Origin: Apostichopus japonicus
Lineage: Eukaryota > Echinodermata > Holothuroidea > Aspidochirotida > Stichopodidae
NCBI RefSeq assembly: GCF_037975245.1
Contig: NC_092572.1
Coordinates: 3,821,501 to 3,885,500, forward strand
DNA: 64,000 nucleotides
Direction: 5' to 3'
In this document: piece after piece, positions 23,701-36,765 of the stretch
Position numbering within the stretch: position 1 is the stretch's first letter
Layout: every line of letters starts with the position of its first letter
Translations under genes and position numbers: made by a program
The notes under the pieces: model-generated
What the model was told of the DNA's origin: nothing
The model's database searches: none
The model's input: the letters and a program-made list of their open reading frames with translations, nothing else

Positions 23701-26700
23701 TTGTTTGACCTAAATTAGAAGAAAAATTGGTGATATATATACTTTTCAGTTTTCAGGAAATATTGCTTTTTACGATCATTCCTTCAATATCATGATTATA
23801 TGAAATGGATACAAGTTGAATAAGGGGTTAATCAACGGTCTAGCGTGCGTTACTCACAGGATTAATGCACGATCGGGGGATAATGCAAGCGATGCACGAG
23901 GGCGGAGCCCCAGTGCATCCAGCGATAGCATTAACACCCGGAGTGCATTAATCATGTGAGTAACGCACGCTAGACCGTTGATTAACCCCGTTCATTCATA
24001 CACTACCATTTGTGTGGGGGAAAAATCATAAAACAAAACATTTTTGGTTACATATAACCAAAGATTTATTAAAGTGATGCCCCGTAATTTTACCGTGCGT
24101 TACTCACAGGATTAACCACGGTCAGCTGACCTGAATGGACCAATAGAATTTAGGAATCTTTACTAAGTATGAATGAATGGTTTATTAATCATCCACACGT
24201 GAGGATGCTTCCCTACAGAATTGGTAAAATTTGTATTTCTGAAATATTCATGCTACAAATAGTCTAAGGTTCTATTTCCAAATTTCCTGTGATTTGATTG
24301 GCTAACAATCCCTTTACCCATTGGCCGCAAACATTCTGGCATCTACAGTGCTCAATGAATACAAAGTATGTTTTTCAAGAACAACTGCTTAGTAACATTT
24401 CTTTACCCTGTGTCGAGGTAGCAGAGTTTGTGCTACAATATAGGCTATCATATGTGAGCACTCAAATATCATAACATTAGGCCTTGTCATAAGTTTCCAC
24501 AATGCTGTTTTGAGACTATATGAATTTTATGTGGAGGTAACATCTCTGATATACTGGAAAGGATTTTTCCATCTCACAATATGTAGTTGTTTCCGCGTTG
24601 AGAGTTGTTAAAATATTAAATGAACATTCATACTGTACTATCATAGCATAGTAATTTGTTGCAAACTTGTGTGTAAACTACTTCAAACATCTTCAAAAGT
24701 AGCCATTGAAGCTGGAGTTTTTTAATCAACATTGTGAAGTAGTTATTTTTTTTTTTTATTAACTGGAAAATGTAATAATTCACTCAGTTTTGAAATAAAA
24801 CATATTAAACTTTTAATATGCTAGTAACAATATTGGATTCATTTTTCTTAATGCTACTTAAACATATTGATGATCTTTGCTATGACAAACATTCTCCATC
24901 TCTCTGGTAGGATCGTGTGTCAGTAGCCGACCAACTCAGAGAACGAAGAGAAAACGAGAAAAAGTTGTTGACTCAAAACTGGCCAGATGGAAAGGGTTTG
25001 TTCTGCATTTATTGATGGATTTTGCTGTATAAGACATTAATGGATACATCTGATATTTCAATCCCAGAGGTAGCTTCTCTCCATTGTTCTATTTTTTCTT
25101 TCTTTTGTCTCTGTCCTTTGTCTTTGTTGCATTTCTTCCCATTGTTCTATTTGTCTTTCTCTTTTTTTTGTCTTTTTTATATTTCCCATTGTTCTACTTT
25201 CCTTTTATTTTTGTCTCTGTCGACTTTTCATGTGGTATCATCCTGTTTTTTTTTCCCTTTCTTCTATCTAGATTCCTATAGTGCCTTTTAGTAATGAATC
25301 ATTGATCCATTTAACAAGTTTGTGTTTCCTGATAAATTTGTAAATCTTATCAGAACATACCTTTTGCAAATGATACAAGGTAATGAACACTTCACACCCA
25401 CAAACCTGTACCAGATATCTGTCCTGAGAATCACGCCTAAATTATTTGCACCATGTATTACTGTAACTGTCAGCCAAACTTTCTTCTTGACGTAGATCTC
25501 ATTGTAGTAACAAACTCTTGCATGCTTGTATACATGTAAAGTCATTCTTTCTTTTTTTTAATCATTCTAGATGGCAATTGCCCATTTTTTCTGTTATCAG
25601 GAAATATTGGAAAACACCTTGATTTGCTAATCTTTGGGTCTATTCTGCATTATTAATGTAGTAGTTGTAGATTGATTGCCTAACAAAGATTTTTTTTTTC
25701 ATTTTCCATTTTTATTTCGTGATAAAATGGACACCAAAGAAAATTTGTATCAAGGAACATTGAGAAACAGTGTGATTAAGTGCCTCAGGTACATAGAACA
25801 CCCTTTTTTTTTTGTAGATCTACGAAGCAGGCAAAACTTTTGTATTTTCCGAGTTCGATCTTGTGATTTTACGGTTTTGTGACATGTCTTCCCTTTGCAG
25901 GTGTCTGTGACAGAAAGTTCTACTTCATTGCGTTCCAAACTCTCTGCAAGCTGCCTAATGATATGGGATACTTACCGTGTGAGGTGGCCTGTGCTGAATA
26001 CACTCTGAGGAACGGGATCAAGAGAGTGTATCACCGATTTCTGAGGCCCGACCCGATACCGATTGGTTACAGATATACCTGCAAATCTAACAGTGAGTGA
26101 TCTGTAGCCATGGGGGGCAGTTGGACAAGGCCCGGTGGGCTGGGGAGCCTGGTAGAAATTACAGCCCATTTTCACAGTAGTTAATAGAATACAGACGGGC
26201 TGTGTAGAAATATATTTTTAACTGTGGGAATCAGCTCATGAAATCACCATGTTAGTTAGTCTGTTAGTTCGTAACAAAAGAACGTGCTATTAGCAACCCG
26301 TCCGTGCTAATGGATTTTATTTAGGTTTTTTTCAATTGTTTTCAAGCATGTTGTCACAAAATGCTTGACAAACAATATAAACTCCAGTCTAAAACATATA
26401 TTTTTGTCTATTTTTGTTTACGTTTTTTTTTATCTTTCCTCAGTTTAATCAAGTGTTGCTTCTGGAAAATTATTTTTGGGTCATTTTTAAAGGATTATTG
26501 TAACCTACCAAATTGAGAAATATAGCACCATTTTGCATCTTAACTTCAAAAACCTTTCAATGACCCCTCCCCCAGGACGGCGATCACTATGTAAGTAGCA
26601 TATCAATGAATAATGGGCCGGTCTAGGTGGAAAATGCCCAGGCCGGTTTTAAGACCCAGTCCGCCCCTGAGCGGGGGTGGGGGGGGGAGACCTAACAGAA

Positions 26701-29700
26701 CTGATATCCGAAAGAAATGGGCCCAAGTTCAAAGTTGACCATTTCAACAGAATGATCATGTCAAATGTCAATGCATCCGTGGAGAACCAAGTTCTGATAA
26801 CTTGTTTAATGGCATGGAGATAAATGATTTGCAATCTTGTGACTTGCTTTTAGTTATTGCCGTTAATTGAGTAATATTAGTATCGAGGTCTGAAGGTGGG
26901 TGCTGCAATACCATGGTCAATTTTGTCTTAAAGGAGCGGTCCATAAAATGTAACATATTTTAAGGTGATGTATTTTGTTGGTCTATGACAACATATCAAC
27001 ACTTAACTTCGGCTTTAATATAACACACCGAAATATAAAGCAAAACAAATAAACACGGTGAGATTTTAACCAAAATTCTGTACATTTCAGTAAGAAATCA
27101 GATTTATATTGTTTGGCTTGTGTGACCATTGAAACTTGGAAACGTATAGTGGTTTACAAAAAATATGGCTGCCATGCAAATAGGATTTCCAGTGCACTGT
27201 GAAGAAGCAGTATACCTAAATAGTTGGCTGGCAATCTGCTGAAACGCTGTGACCAATTTAGCATATCAAGAACTACTTGCGTGGCTGTACTTTCCTGTTC
27301 GGTTCTCTTCACAAAGTCTTCTTTTTTTGGTTATTGTTTCTCTCCTCCAGGTGAAAACACTCACCAGATTCCCATCGAGGGTCACGAAGATGCGACGGGG
27401 GATTATCAGAAAGTCTGGAGAGAACTGGTGGCATTTATTAATCCAGACAACCATAGAGTCACACCTGCAGTCTTTTGTGAGGTAAGGTTAAAGGGTGTGA
27501 AGACTCTTGCAAAAAGAAACGTGTAATGCTGGTAATCTGACCTAGTTTCGAATGAGGTGTAATAGAAGTGTTAGACACCACCATCGATCCCAGAAAATAC
27601 GCACACAGCTTGCAACCGTCGGTAATTAGACACTAGTGTACAGTCAGTACATGCAGCAACGGTCAATACCCACAACACTGTACATAGTAGCGATGGACAT
27701 CTCAGGTCTAGATAAAAGATAACAAGGTATCACGTTTCATTACTGTCTGAATTTTGTAGCAACAAGAAGAAAGCTTCACTTGCAAGCAACGGAAAGTCAA
27801 CTTTTTCAGAGCGTGGCACGTAGTGGGGGGCGAGTCTGCAATGGCTTTAAGCTTAATTGGTTAGATTAGGGCTTAAAGTAGAGAGAACAGAAGAAAGTTA
27901 CTTCTTTTGCTATTTTTACAAAATGTGTGGGTTAGTTAGGTGTTAAATGGGTTTGAATTGAGAATTTATGCCACATTACTTGTGTGGGTCCATCTGCTAG
28001 CTTGGACTCCATCCCTTGTTTGGGTCCTATTGCTATGTTAGGTCCCACATAAAAATTATTGGACCTTTTCTCACCTGGTCACAGTCCAAGCTTGGAGACA
28101 ACTCTATAGTGATAGATGTTAGGCTGTGAAGGTTTACTGATATACTGTGTTAATTCAACAGGTTGTATTGATAAGGCTGGGTTTCATTGGCAGTAGTCCA
28201 TTTGCTTGTGTGGGTTGCATTGATAAGGCTAGGTTGCATTGACAGTAGTCCATTTGCTTGTGTGGGTTGCATTGGTAAGGCTGGGTTGTATTGGCAGTAG
28301 TCCATTGCTTGTGTAGGTTGTATTTGGTGAGCTTGGTTGGGGTGAAGTGCCTCACCGGTATGACTGGCTTGTACTATGGTTTAGAGGATGGGCTGTAATG
28401 GTTAAACCAGGATGTGATGATGTTATTCCAAAGATAATATTTGTACATAAAATGCTGGGTTAAAGTTGTCATTACCATCAAGTAATATCGTTAAATAATT
28501 AGTTGCTAATTAATTAGTTGCTGATTTGTGTCCATTATACTTTAATTGACCAGACAGTGAATCTGTTGGTCAGTACATTAATGTAGTATAAGTTTATGAA
28601 TGTAACTCAGTCAGTCATCAGTAATCGCATTCATTGCTCTCGTGTGTTTTTCTTTGTACTTTAGTCAGCCCAGAGAGGAATGGTGGAGTGGAGTTTAAAG
28701 TGGTTGTCAGAGAGAGCAGGTACTGTATGTAAAGAATGCCTTTAATTAGTCATTAACCTTATTATCTTAAATATCCTCACTTTGGAACCCAAATCATGTG
28801 AACCAAAGCCTGTGAAGTCAAGCCTGCATCTGTATCTAACAGATATATTTTCAAAATAAAATAAAACTGTTAGCAAACTGCTTATCCACAAGAGAGCCTG
28901 TGTAAGAGAATGTGTAAAAGTAAGTTGGCCTGACGTTTCGATCCTAGCAGGATCTTCTTCAAAGGCTAAATGACAAGTAACAGTAACAGAAGGGACAAAA
29001 ACACGCACAGAATACAGACAGGTTAATGAGCATGGTGAACACAAAGAGATAGATGTAAGGGGATTAGTAGACAAGGGATGGAGAGAAGAAGAAAGAAACC
29101 AACAGGGGAAGAGGAGAGGTAGGAGATAAACAGTGGAGAGACAAAGAGAGGATTAAGGGAAGGGGGTAGGGAATAAACTGGAGAAGGACAAAGAAAGAAA
29201 GGTGTGGAGAATAAAGGGTGTGTAAAAGTAAGTTGGCCTGACGTTTCGATCCTAGCAGGATCTTATTCAGAGGCTAAATGACAAGATATGTTTTCATTAG
29301 ATATTTTGATGAAAAATGGAGGATGCTGAAAAAAGTCCGAAAAATATACAATGTGTAACTTTTCATATTTTATCTGCTTTATGAAATAGTAATATGTAAA
29401 TTATCTGGGAGATGAACTTTAAAAGTTTTTAGTTGATTACATACATTTGTAAGTATTCATTCCCAAATCATATTATTGAACAGAAAATGTTCTTGTTTGG
29501 TTGCACTAGCCATTCTTGCCCAAAGCACATAGTATTAAATTAACATGCGATTCACCAATTTACTTGACCAGTGATCTTAAAGTTCATGTCACTAATTTCC
29601 AAGTTTTACAGTTTGTGCTCTGACTTTTAAACAGTTTGGTCACCTACCGTTCCATTAGATATGTTTTTTACCTGTTATGTTTATCTTCACAACTAAGAAC

Positions 29701-32700
29701 TGTTGAATTCATGACTTGCTGGGAGTAGTATGTAGGCTGGGAAAATGGCTTTGTGCCATGTGAGGTACTTGAAATCTGAGATAATAACCTCTCTGTATAA
29801 ACAATTGTACTATTCTAATTCTTTTGGGTATTTTGTTTTATTTTGTGAATTTCCGAAAATTTTGTATCGACGAAATACATGAGGCATTAGTGTGTCTGTT
29901 GTATGCTCTAGTCAACCTTAATCAGAATACTGAAGACTATTGTGTTTCACTGTTGTTGGAACACAACTATAAGCCCCTTCCTGTCCTCCACCCCCCCCCC
30001 ACCATGCACAATTTCCTGGTAAAATTATGCATTTGATCTTCTTATTCAGGTATTTCAAACTCTCTCAGGAAAGCAATTGAAGTGGAGTTGCTGATGACCC
30101 AGTTGTATGCTCATGTAGAAGAGGTGTCCCACTCCTGGAGTATGCTCAGTGGCATGCTGGGAGACTCAAAGTGGGATCATATGAATGATACCAGGTATTA
30201 AATATTAAACATAAACAAATACCCTCTGTTTCATGTAGAAGAGGTGTCCCACTCCTGGAGTATGCTCAGTGGCATGCTGGGAGATTCAAAGTGGGATCAC
30301 ATGAATGATACCAGGTATTTAATATTAGACACAAACAAACACCCTCTGTTTCATGTAGAAGAGGTGTCCCACTCCTGGAGTATGCTCAGTGGCATGCTGG
30401 GAGACTCAAAGTGGGATCACATGAATGATACCAGGTATTTAATATTCCACACAAACAAACACCCTCTGTTTCATGTAGAAGAGGTTTCTCACTCCTGGAG
30501 TATGCTCAGTGGCATGCTGGGAGACTCAAAGTGGGATCACATGAATGATACCAGGTATTTAATATTCCACACAAACAAACACCCTCTGTTTCATGTAGAA
30601 GAGGTGTCCCACTCCTGGAGTATGCTCAGTGGCATGCTGGGAGACTCAAAGTGGGATCATATGAATGATACCAGGTATTAAATATTAAACATAAACAAAT
30701 ACCCTCTGTTTCATGTAGAAGAGGTGTCCCACTCCTGGAGTATGCTCAGTGGCATGCTGGGAGATTCAAAGTGGGATCACATGAATGATACCAGGTATTT
30801 AATATTAGACACAAACAAACACCCTCTGTTTCATGTAGAAGAGGTGTCCCACTCCTGGAGTATGCTCAGTGGCATGCTGGGAGACTCAAAGTGGGATCAC
30901 ATGAATGATACCAGGTATTTAATATTCCACACAAACAAACACCCTCTGTTTCATGTAGAAGAGGTTTCTCACTCCTGGAGTATGCTCAGTGGCATGCTGG
31001 GAGACTCAAAGTGGGATCACATGAATGATACCAGGTATTTAATATTCCACACAAACAAACACCCTCTGTTTCATGTAGAAGAGGTGTCCCACTCCTGGAG
31101 TATGCTCAGTGGCATGCTGGGAGACTCAAAGTGGGATCACATGAATGATACCAGGTATTTAATATTAGGCACAAACAAACACCCTCTGTTTCATGTAGAA
31201 GAGGTTTCTCACTCCTGGAGTATGCTCAGTGGCATGCTGGGAGACTCAAAGTGGGATCACATGAATGATACCAGGTATTTAATATTCCACACAAACAAAC
31301 ACCCTCTGTTTCATGTAGAAGAGGTGTCCCACCCCTGGAGTATGCTCAGTGGCATGCTGGGAGACTCAAAGTGGGATCACATGAATGATACCAGGTATTT
31401 AATATTCCTCACAAACAAACACCCTCTGTTTCATGTAGAAGAGGTGTCCCACTCCTAGAGTATGCTCAGTGGCATGCTGGGAGACTCAAAGTGGGATCAC
31501 ATGAATGATACCAGGTATTTAATATTCCTCACAAACAAACACCCTCTGTTTCATGTAGAAGAGGTTTCTCACTCCTGGAGTATGCTCAGTGGCATGCTGG
31601 GAGACTCAAAGTGGGATCACATGAATGATACCAGGTATTTAATATTCCACACAAACAAACACCCTCTGTTTCATGTAGAAGAGGTTTCTCACTCCTGGAG
31701 TATGCTCAGTGGCATGCTGGGAGACTCAAAGTGGGATCACATGAATGATACCAGGTATTTAATATTCCACACAAACAAACACCCTCTGTTTCATGTAGAA
31801 GAGGTTTCTCACTCCTGGAGTTTGCTCAGTGGCATGCTGGGAGACTCAAAGTGGGATCACATGAATGATACCAGGTATTAAATATTCCACACAAACAAAC
31901 ACCCTCTGTTTCATGTAGAAGAGGTTTCTCACTCCTGGAGTTTGCTCAGTGGCATGCTGGGAGACTCAAAGTGGGATCACATGAATGATACCAGGTATTA
32001 AATATTCCACACAAACAAACACCCTCTGTTTCATGTAGAAGAGGTTTCTCACTCCTGGAGTATGCTCAGTGGCATGCTGGGAGACTCAAAGTGGGATCAC
32101 ATGAATGATACCAGGTATTAAATATTCCACACAAACAAACACCCTCTGTTTCATGTAGAAGAGGTTTCTCACTCCTGGAGTTTGCTCAGTGGCATGCTGG
32201 GAGACTCAAAGTGGGATCACATGAATGATACCAGGTATTAAATATTCCACACAAACAAACACCCTCTGTTTCATGTAGAAGAGGTTTCTCACTCCTGGAG
32301 TTTGCTCAGTGGCATGCTGGGAGACTCAAAGTGGGATCACATGAATGATACCAGGTATTTAATATTCCTCACAAACAAACACCCTCTGTTTCATGTAGAA
32401 GAGGTGTCCCACCCCTGGAGTATGCTCAGTGGCATGCTGGGAGACTCAAAGTGGGATCACATGAATGATACCAGGTATTTAATATTCCTCACAAACAAAC
32501 ACCCTCTGTTTCATGTAGAAGAGGTTTCTCACTCCTGGAGTATGCTCAGTGGCATGCTGGGAGACTCAAAGTGGGATCACATGAATGATACCAGGTATTT
32601 AATATTCCTCACAAACAAACACCCTCTGTTTCATGTAGAAGAGGTTTCTCACTCCTGGAGTTTGCTCAGTGGCATGCTGGGAGACTCAAAGTGGGATCAC

Positions 32701-35700
32701 ATGAATGATACCAGGTATTAAATATTCCACACAAACAAACACCCTCTGTTTCATGTAGAAGAGGTTTCTCACTCCTGGAGTATGCTCAGTGGCATGCTGG
32801 GAGACTCAAAGTGGGATCACATGAATGATACCAGGTATTAAATATTCCACACAAACAAACACCCTCTGTTTCATGTAGAAGAGGTTTCTCACTCCTGGAG
32901 TTTGCTCAGTGGCATGCTGGGAGACTCAAAGTGGGATCACATGAATGATACCAGGTATTTAATATTCCTCACAAACAAACACCCTCTGTTTCATGTAGAA
33001 GAGGTGTCCCACCCCTGGAGTATGCTCAGTGGCATGCTGGGAGACTCAAAGTGGGATCACATGAATGATACCAGGTATTTAATATTCCTCACAAACAAAC
33101 ACCCTCTGTTTCATGTAGAAGAGGTTTCTCACTCCTGGAGTATGCTCAGTGGCATGCTGGGAGACTCAAAGTGGGATCACATGAATGATACCAGGTATTT
33201 AATATTCCTCACAAACAAACACCCTCTGTTTCCTCCGCCTGATAAGAAAGAAAAAAAGATGAATTTGCTCTGAAATTTTTTCATTTTTGCAGAATTTAGG
33301 ACAAAAATGTGAACGCATTTTCATTGAGATATTTGGTCTGGTTCAGGTTAGCTCAAGTTTTATGGTCTGTAAGAAGTGTTGTGTACATGACCTGTTTGCA
33401 CTCGGTGCAGTATAAGACAGTAGGGTGTAGTTTTTGTAACCAGCAGTTGCAATTACAAACCATCATTATGCTAGTTAATGACTACTGTCTGTTCTACTGG
33501 TAACCCTTGATTCTTTCTTTAACCTTCCTACAGGTGTGAGTTTCATGAAGAATTAGATCTTGCAATACACAAGTGTGCTCTGGGAGTAGTCAAGAAATAT
33601 TGGTGAGTCATAGTAGTCATTTATGAGAGGAACATCTGGTTATTTTGAGCTCTGCTACAAGAAAAGTTTTGTCAATTTTAAAAACCAAGTTTAATAGATG
33701 AGTGGAAACTATCGTAGAGTTGAAAACTGAAATAGAGGGCGCACTTCATATACCACCAATGATAAGTGAACGTGCTGAATGGTGCACTCCAGTCACGCCC
33801 AAAAATGAATAGAGGGCACTCTCATGATCTCTGACTGCAGATCTTAACAGTATGGTGACTTCTACAATAGTAGTTTATACAATCTTGTTTGTAATTATTG
33901 ACGAAGAGATCTTTCTGGGAGTGTCATGTCAAACTAATTGTTTTCATCAACTTGTAATTTCTGAAGCACATGTTTCATTTGGTCAAACTGCACAGGGGTA
34001 ACCTTTACCTAGTTAGTCACCCAGCGTGTCTTTTTATCAGTTTATCTAGCGTTTATGAATGCTTACGAGCACTTTCACATGCGTGTAACTTTGATTCAAA
34101 GAACTGTTTACAGCACAGAATAGTGCTGATATTCGTAATGGATTTATCGCCAGTAGTCACGATTACACTTTGGAAGTTTGATTAATCGGGATGAAAACCT
34201 AAGTTGGGATTACTCAACTACAAGCTAGCCTACTACACATAATCTGCTTTTGAAAAATAGCCTAACCTATCAGAAACAACACTAAAGCAGTTTGTCAGCA
34301 AATATCACAAAAGTATACAGGTTCACACAATGCTTCACTTTCACTGTGCTGTGTTAAAAATCGTAGATTCATTCAAAAGTTTTTGATTTACTATGAAGGA
34401 TTTTAAGAAATGTTTTAGATTGTAAGATGTTCACAGTTTTTGTTTGGTAGTTGTTTTAACATGATTTAGACACCACACATTAAGACTTGAAAGAACAAAT
34501 ACAGACAGTGCACCATGGAGAAAGATTAGTTTTGACTGTATATCTGCAAAATGACAGTGATGACGTAATAACTGTAATCGAGTAATCGCGAGAAGAGCGG
34601 TGCGATTAATTCACAATCAGCACTAGCAGAGAATATGCACATTGGCTGACATGTAGAAACCATTGGAGAACCACATTAAACACACTCCATTTGTCTCCAT
34701 GTGTCATGTAAGGTATACCACATTCAGTTGCTAACCCTGTACTCTGTGTACCATGCTATGAACAAACACTGGCCTTGTCATCTTTATTCAAAGATTTAAA
34801 AGTAGGCATTCTAGAACCTTTTTGCACAGTTTTTTCGAGAGGTTGCCCTGCAAGCTATCAGAGAACCAGAGTTTTGTGAAAGTGATCAAACTATGGCTGA
34901 TTCTCATCGATTATAAATCTAACTGATCCGTCCCTCTTTTCCTCTCCTCTCGATTAGCTTTCATCTGAGTGATCCTATCGCATCGGAGGTCTACAATATC
35001 ACCTTAACAGATAAACATCTTCCTGAGAGGATCGACACAGATGAAATGGCAGCCATCGTCTACCCGAAGATAACTACACCCATATCTTATCAACAGCCGC
35101 CTCGACAGATGCCTCCCCAACAACCACCAGTTGCAAGGACAGTGAGTAACGCGACCTTAAAACATTTATAAAGCAATCTCTCGTTTTTGATTTATTAGAT
35201 GCTGAATGCATGAATTGGTCAAATTTAGTTCAAACAATGAAAGAGTTTTAAAATGTGTTTACTACCCTTCCTACTCCCCCTCACCCCCTACATTCCTGCA
35301 AATATACCAGAAAGGGTAGATTCTGTAATGTATCATCAAAGGTTTCACAACTCACTCTCCAAAACAGTGTGAGTTATCTCACCTCATGACAGGTCACAGA
35401 AAAGCCTTCACAGTTAAAAAAAGTGTGTATTTTTTTATAACAGTTTAACATCTAAAATGTATTGAATCATATATTGAATCACCTCTGTGTCATGTGAGAG
35501 TTATTAAGTTGTAACGTGATAAGAGTAACCTTATTGCCCTAAGGGGGCACAACAATTTCAAGATGCCATTTCAATATTTCTCTTGGTTAAATTATATTCC
35601 ATTAGGGCATATGTCTCTTTGTTTCTGTTATAATATATGTCAGTGGATTTGGGCTACTCATCATTTGATTCCAGGTTATTCTTATATTCCTATATTTTCT

Positions 35701-36399
35701 GTATTTCCTATATCTCCTATATTTCCTATATTCCCTATAGTTTATATGTCCTATATTTCCTATATTCCCTGTTTCCTATATTTCTTATATTTCCTATATA
35801 TCCTATATTTCTTATATTTCCTACCTTTCCTATATATTCCTATATTCCCTATATCTCCTATATTTCCTATATTCCCTGTTTCCTATATTTCTTATATTTC
35901 TTATATTTCCTATATATCCTATATTTCTTATATTTCCTACCTTTCCTATATATTCCTATATTCCCTATATCTCCTATATTTCCTATATTCCCTATAGTTT
36001 ATATGTCCTATATTTCCTATATTCCCTGTTTCCTATATTTCTTATATTTCCTATATATCCTATATTTCTTATATTTCCTACCTTTCCTATATATTCCTAT
36101 ATTCCCTATATTTCCTATATTTCTTATATTCCTATATTTCCTACATTTTTTATATTTCCTATATTTTCATACATTTCTCCAGTATCGTTCTCAGCAAAGA
36201 CAGCAACAAGTCTCAGACCAGCCCATCAGGAGGCCAACTACCGACTGTAAGTATCTGGAAAAGAAAATTCATGTCTAGTCTTTAAAAATAATAATTGGAT
36301 ACCCTTTTATCTTACAAAAAAAAAGATGTATTTTGTTAATACCATCTTTGGTTGATAGAATCACACCGATTTGCCATTGATGTGATCCATCAATACATG

Positions 36400-36434
<35 letters not shown>

Positions 36435-36727
36435 GTTTTTGAAATTGGACTGAGGTGGAAAATCCAGAACAGTGAAAAACTTCCAGCTTCCACCAGGCTT
36501 CTAACCTGGGCCTCCCGCTTTATATGCAGACACCCTAACCAACTAACCAACAAGGCAATGGATGCTGATTGTACATCCAGAGGTTTGGCACCAGTAAGGA
36601 AGGTCGTAATTCCACTGTAGGCGTTTGTCACATGTATCGAATGATGCTAGTTCTGTTTTTGGTCACATACATTGCCTTATTCTAGATATCAATCAGGATG
36701 CTAACCAACTCAAAATCATTTGTCTAC

Positions 36728-36765
<38 letters not shown>

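Noticed and set aside
30244-33273. Open frames of 123-244 codons with 40-residue repeats
   Set aside because: They are read-through of the 120-bp array in the MAEL exon frame, broken by stops in several units. The first unit has a TAA right after the donor, so MAEL cannot be extended into them.
35563-36278. Two Tyr/Ile/Phe-rich frames of 144 and 213 codons
   Set aside because: They are translations of the TTCCTATA array and its junction with MAEL exon 10.
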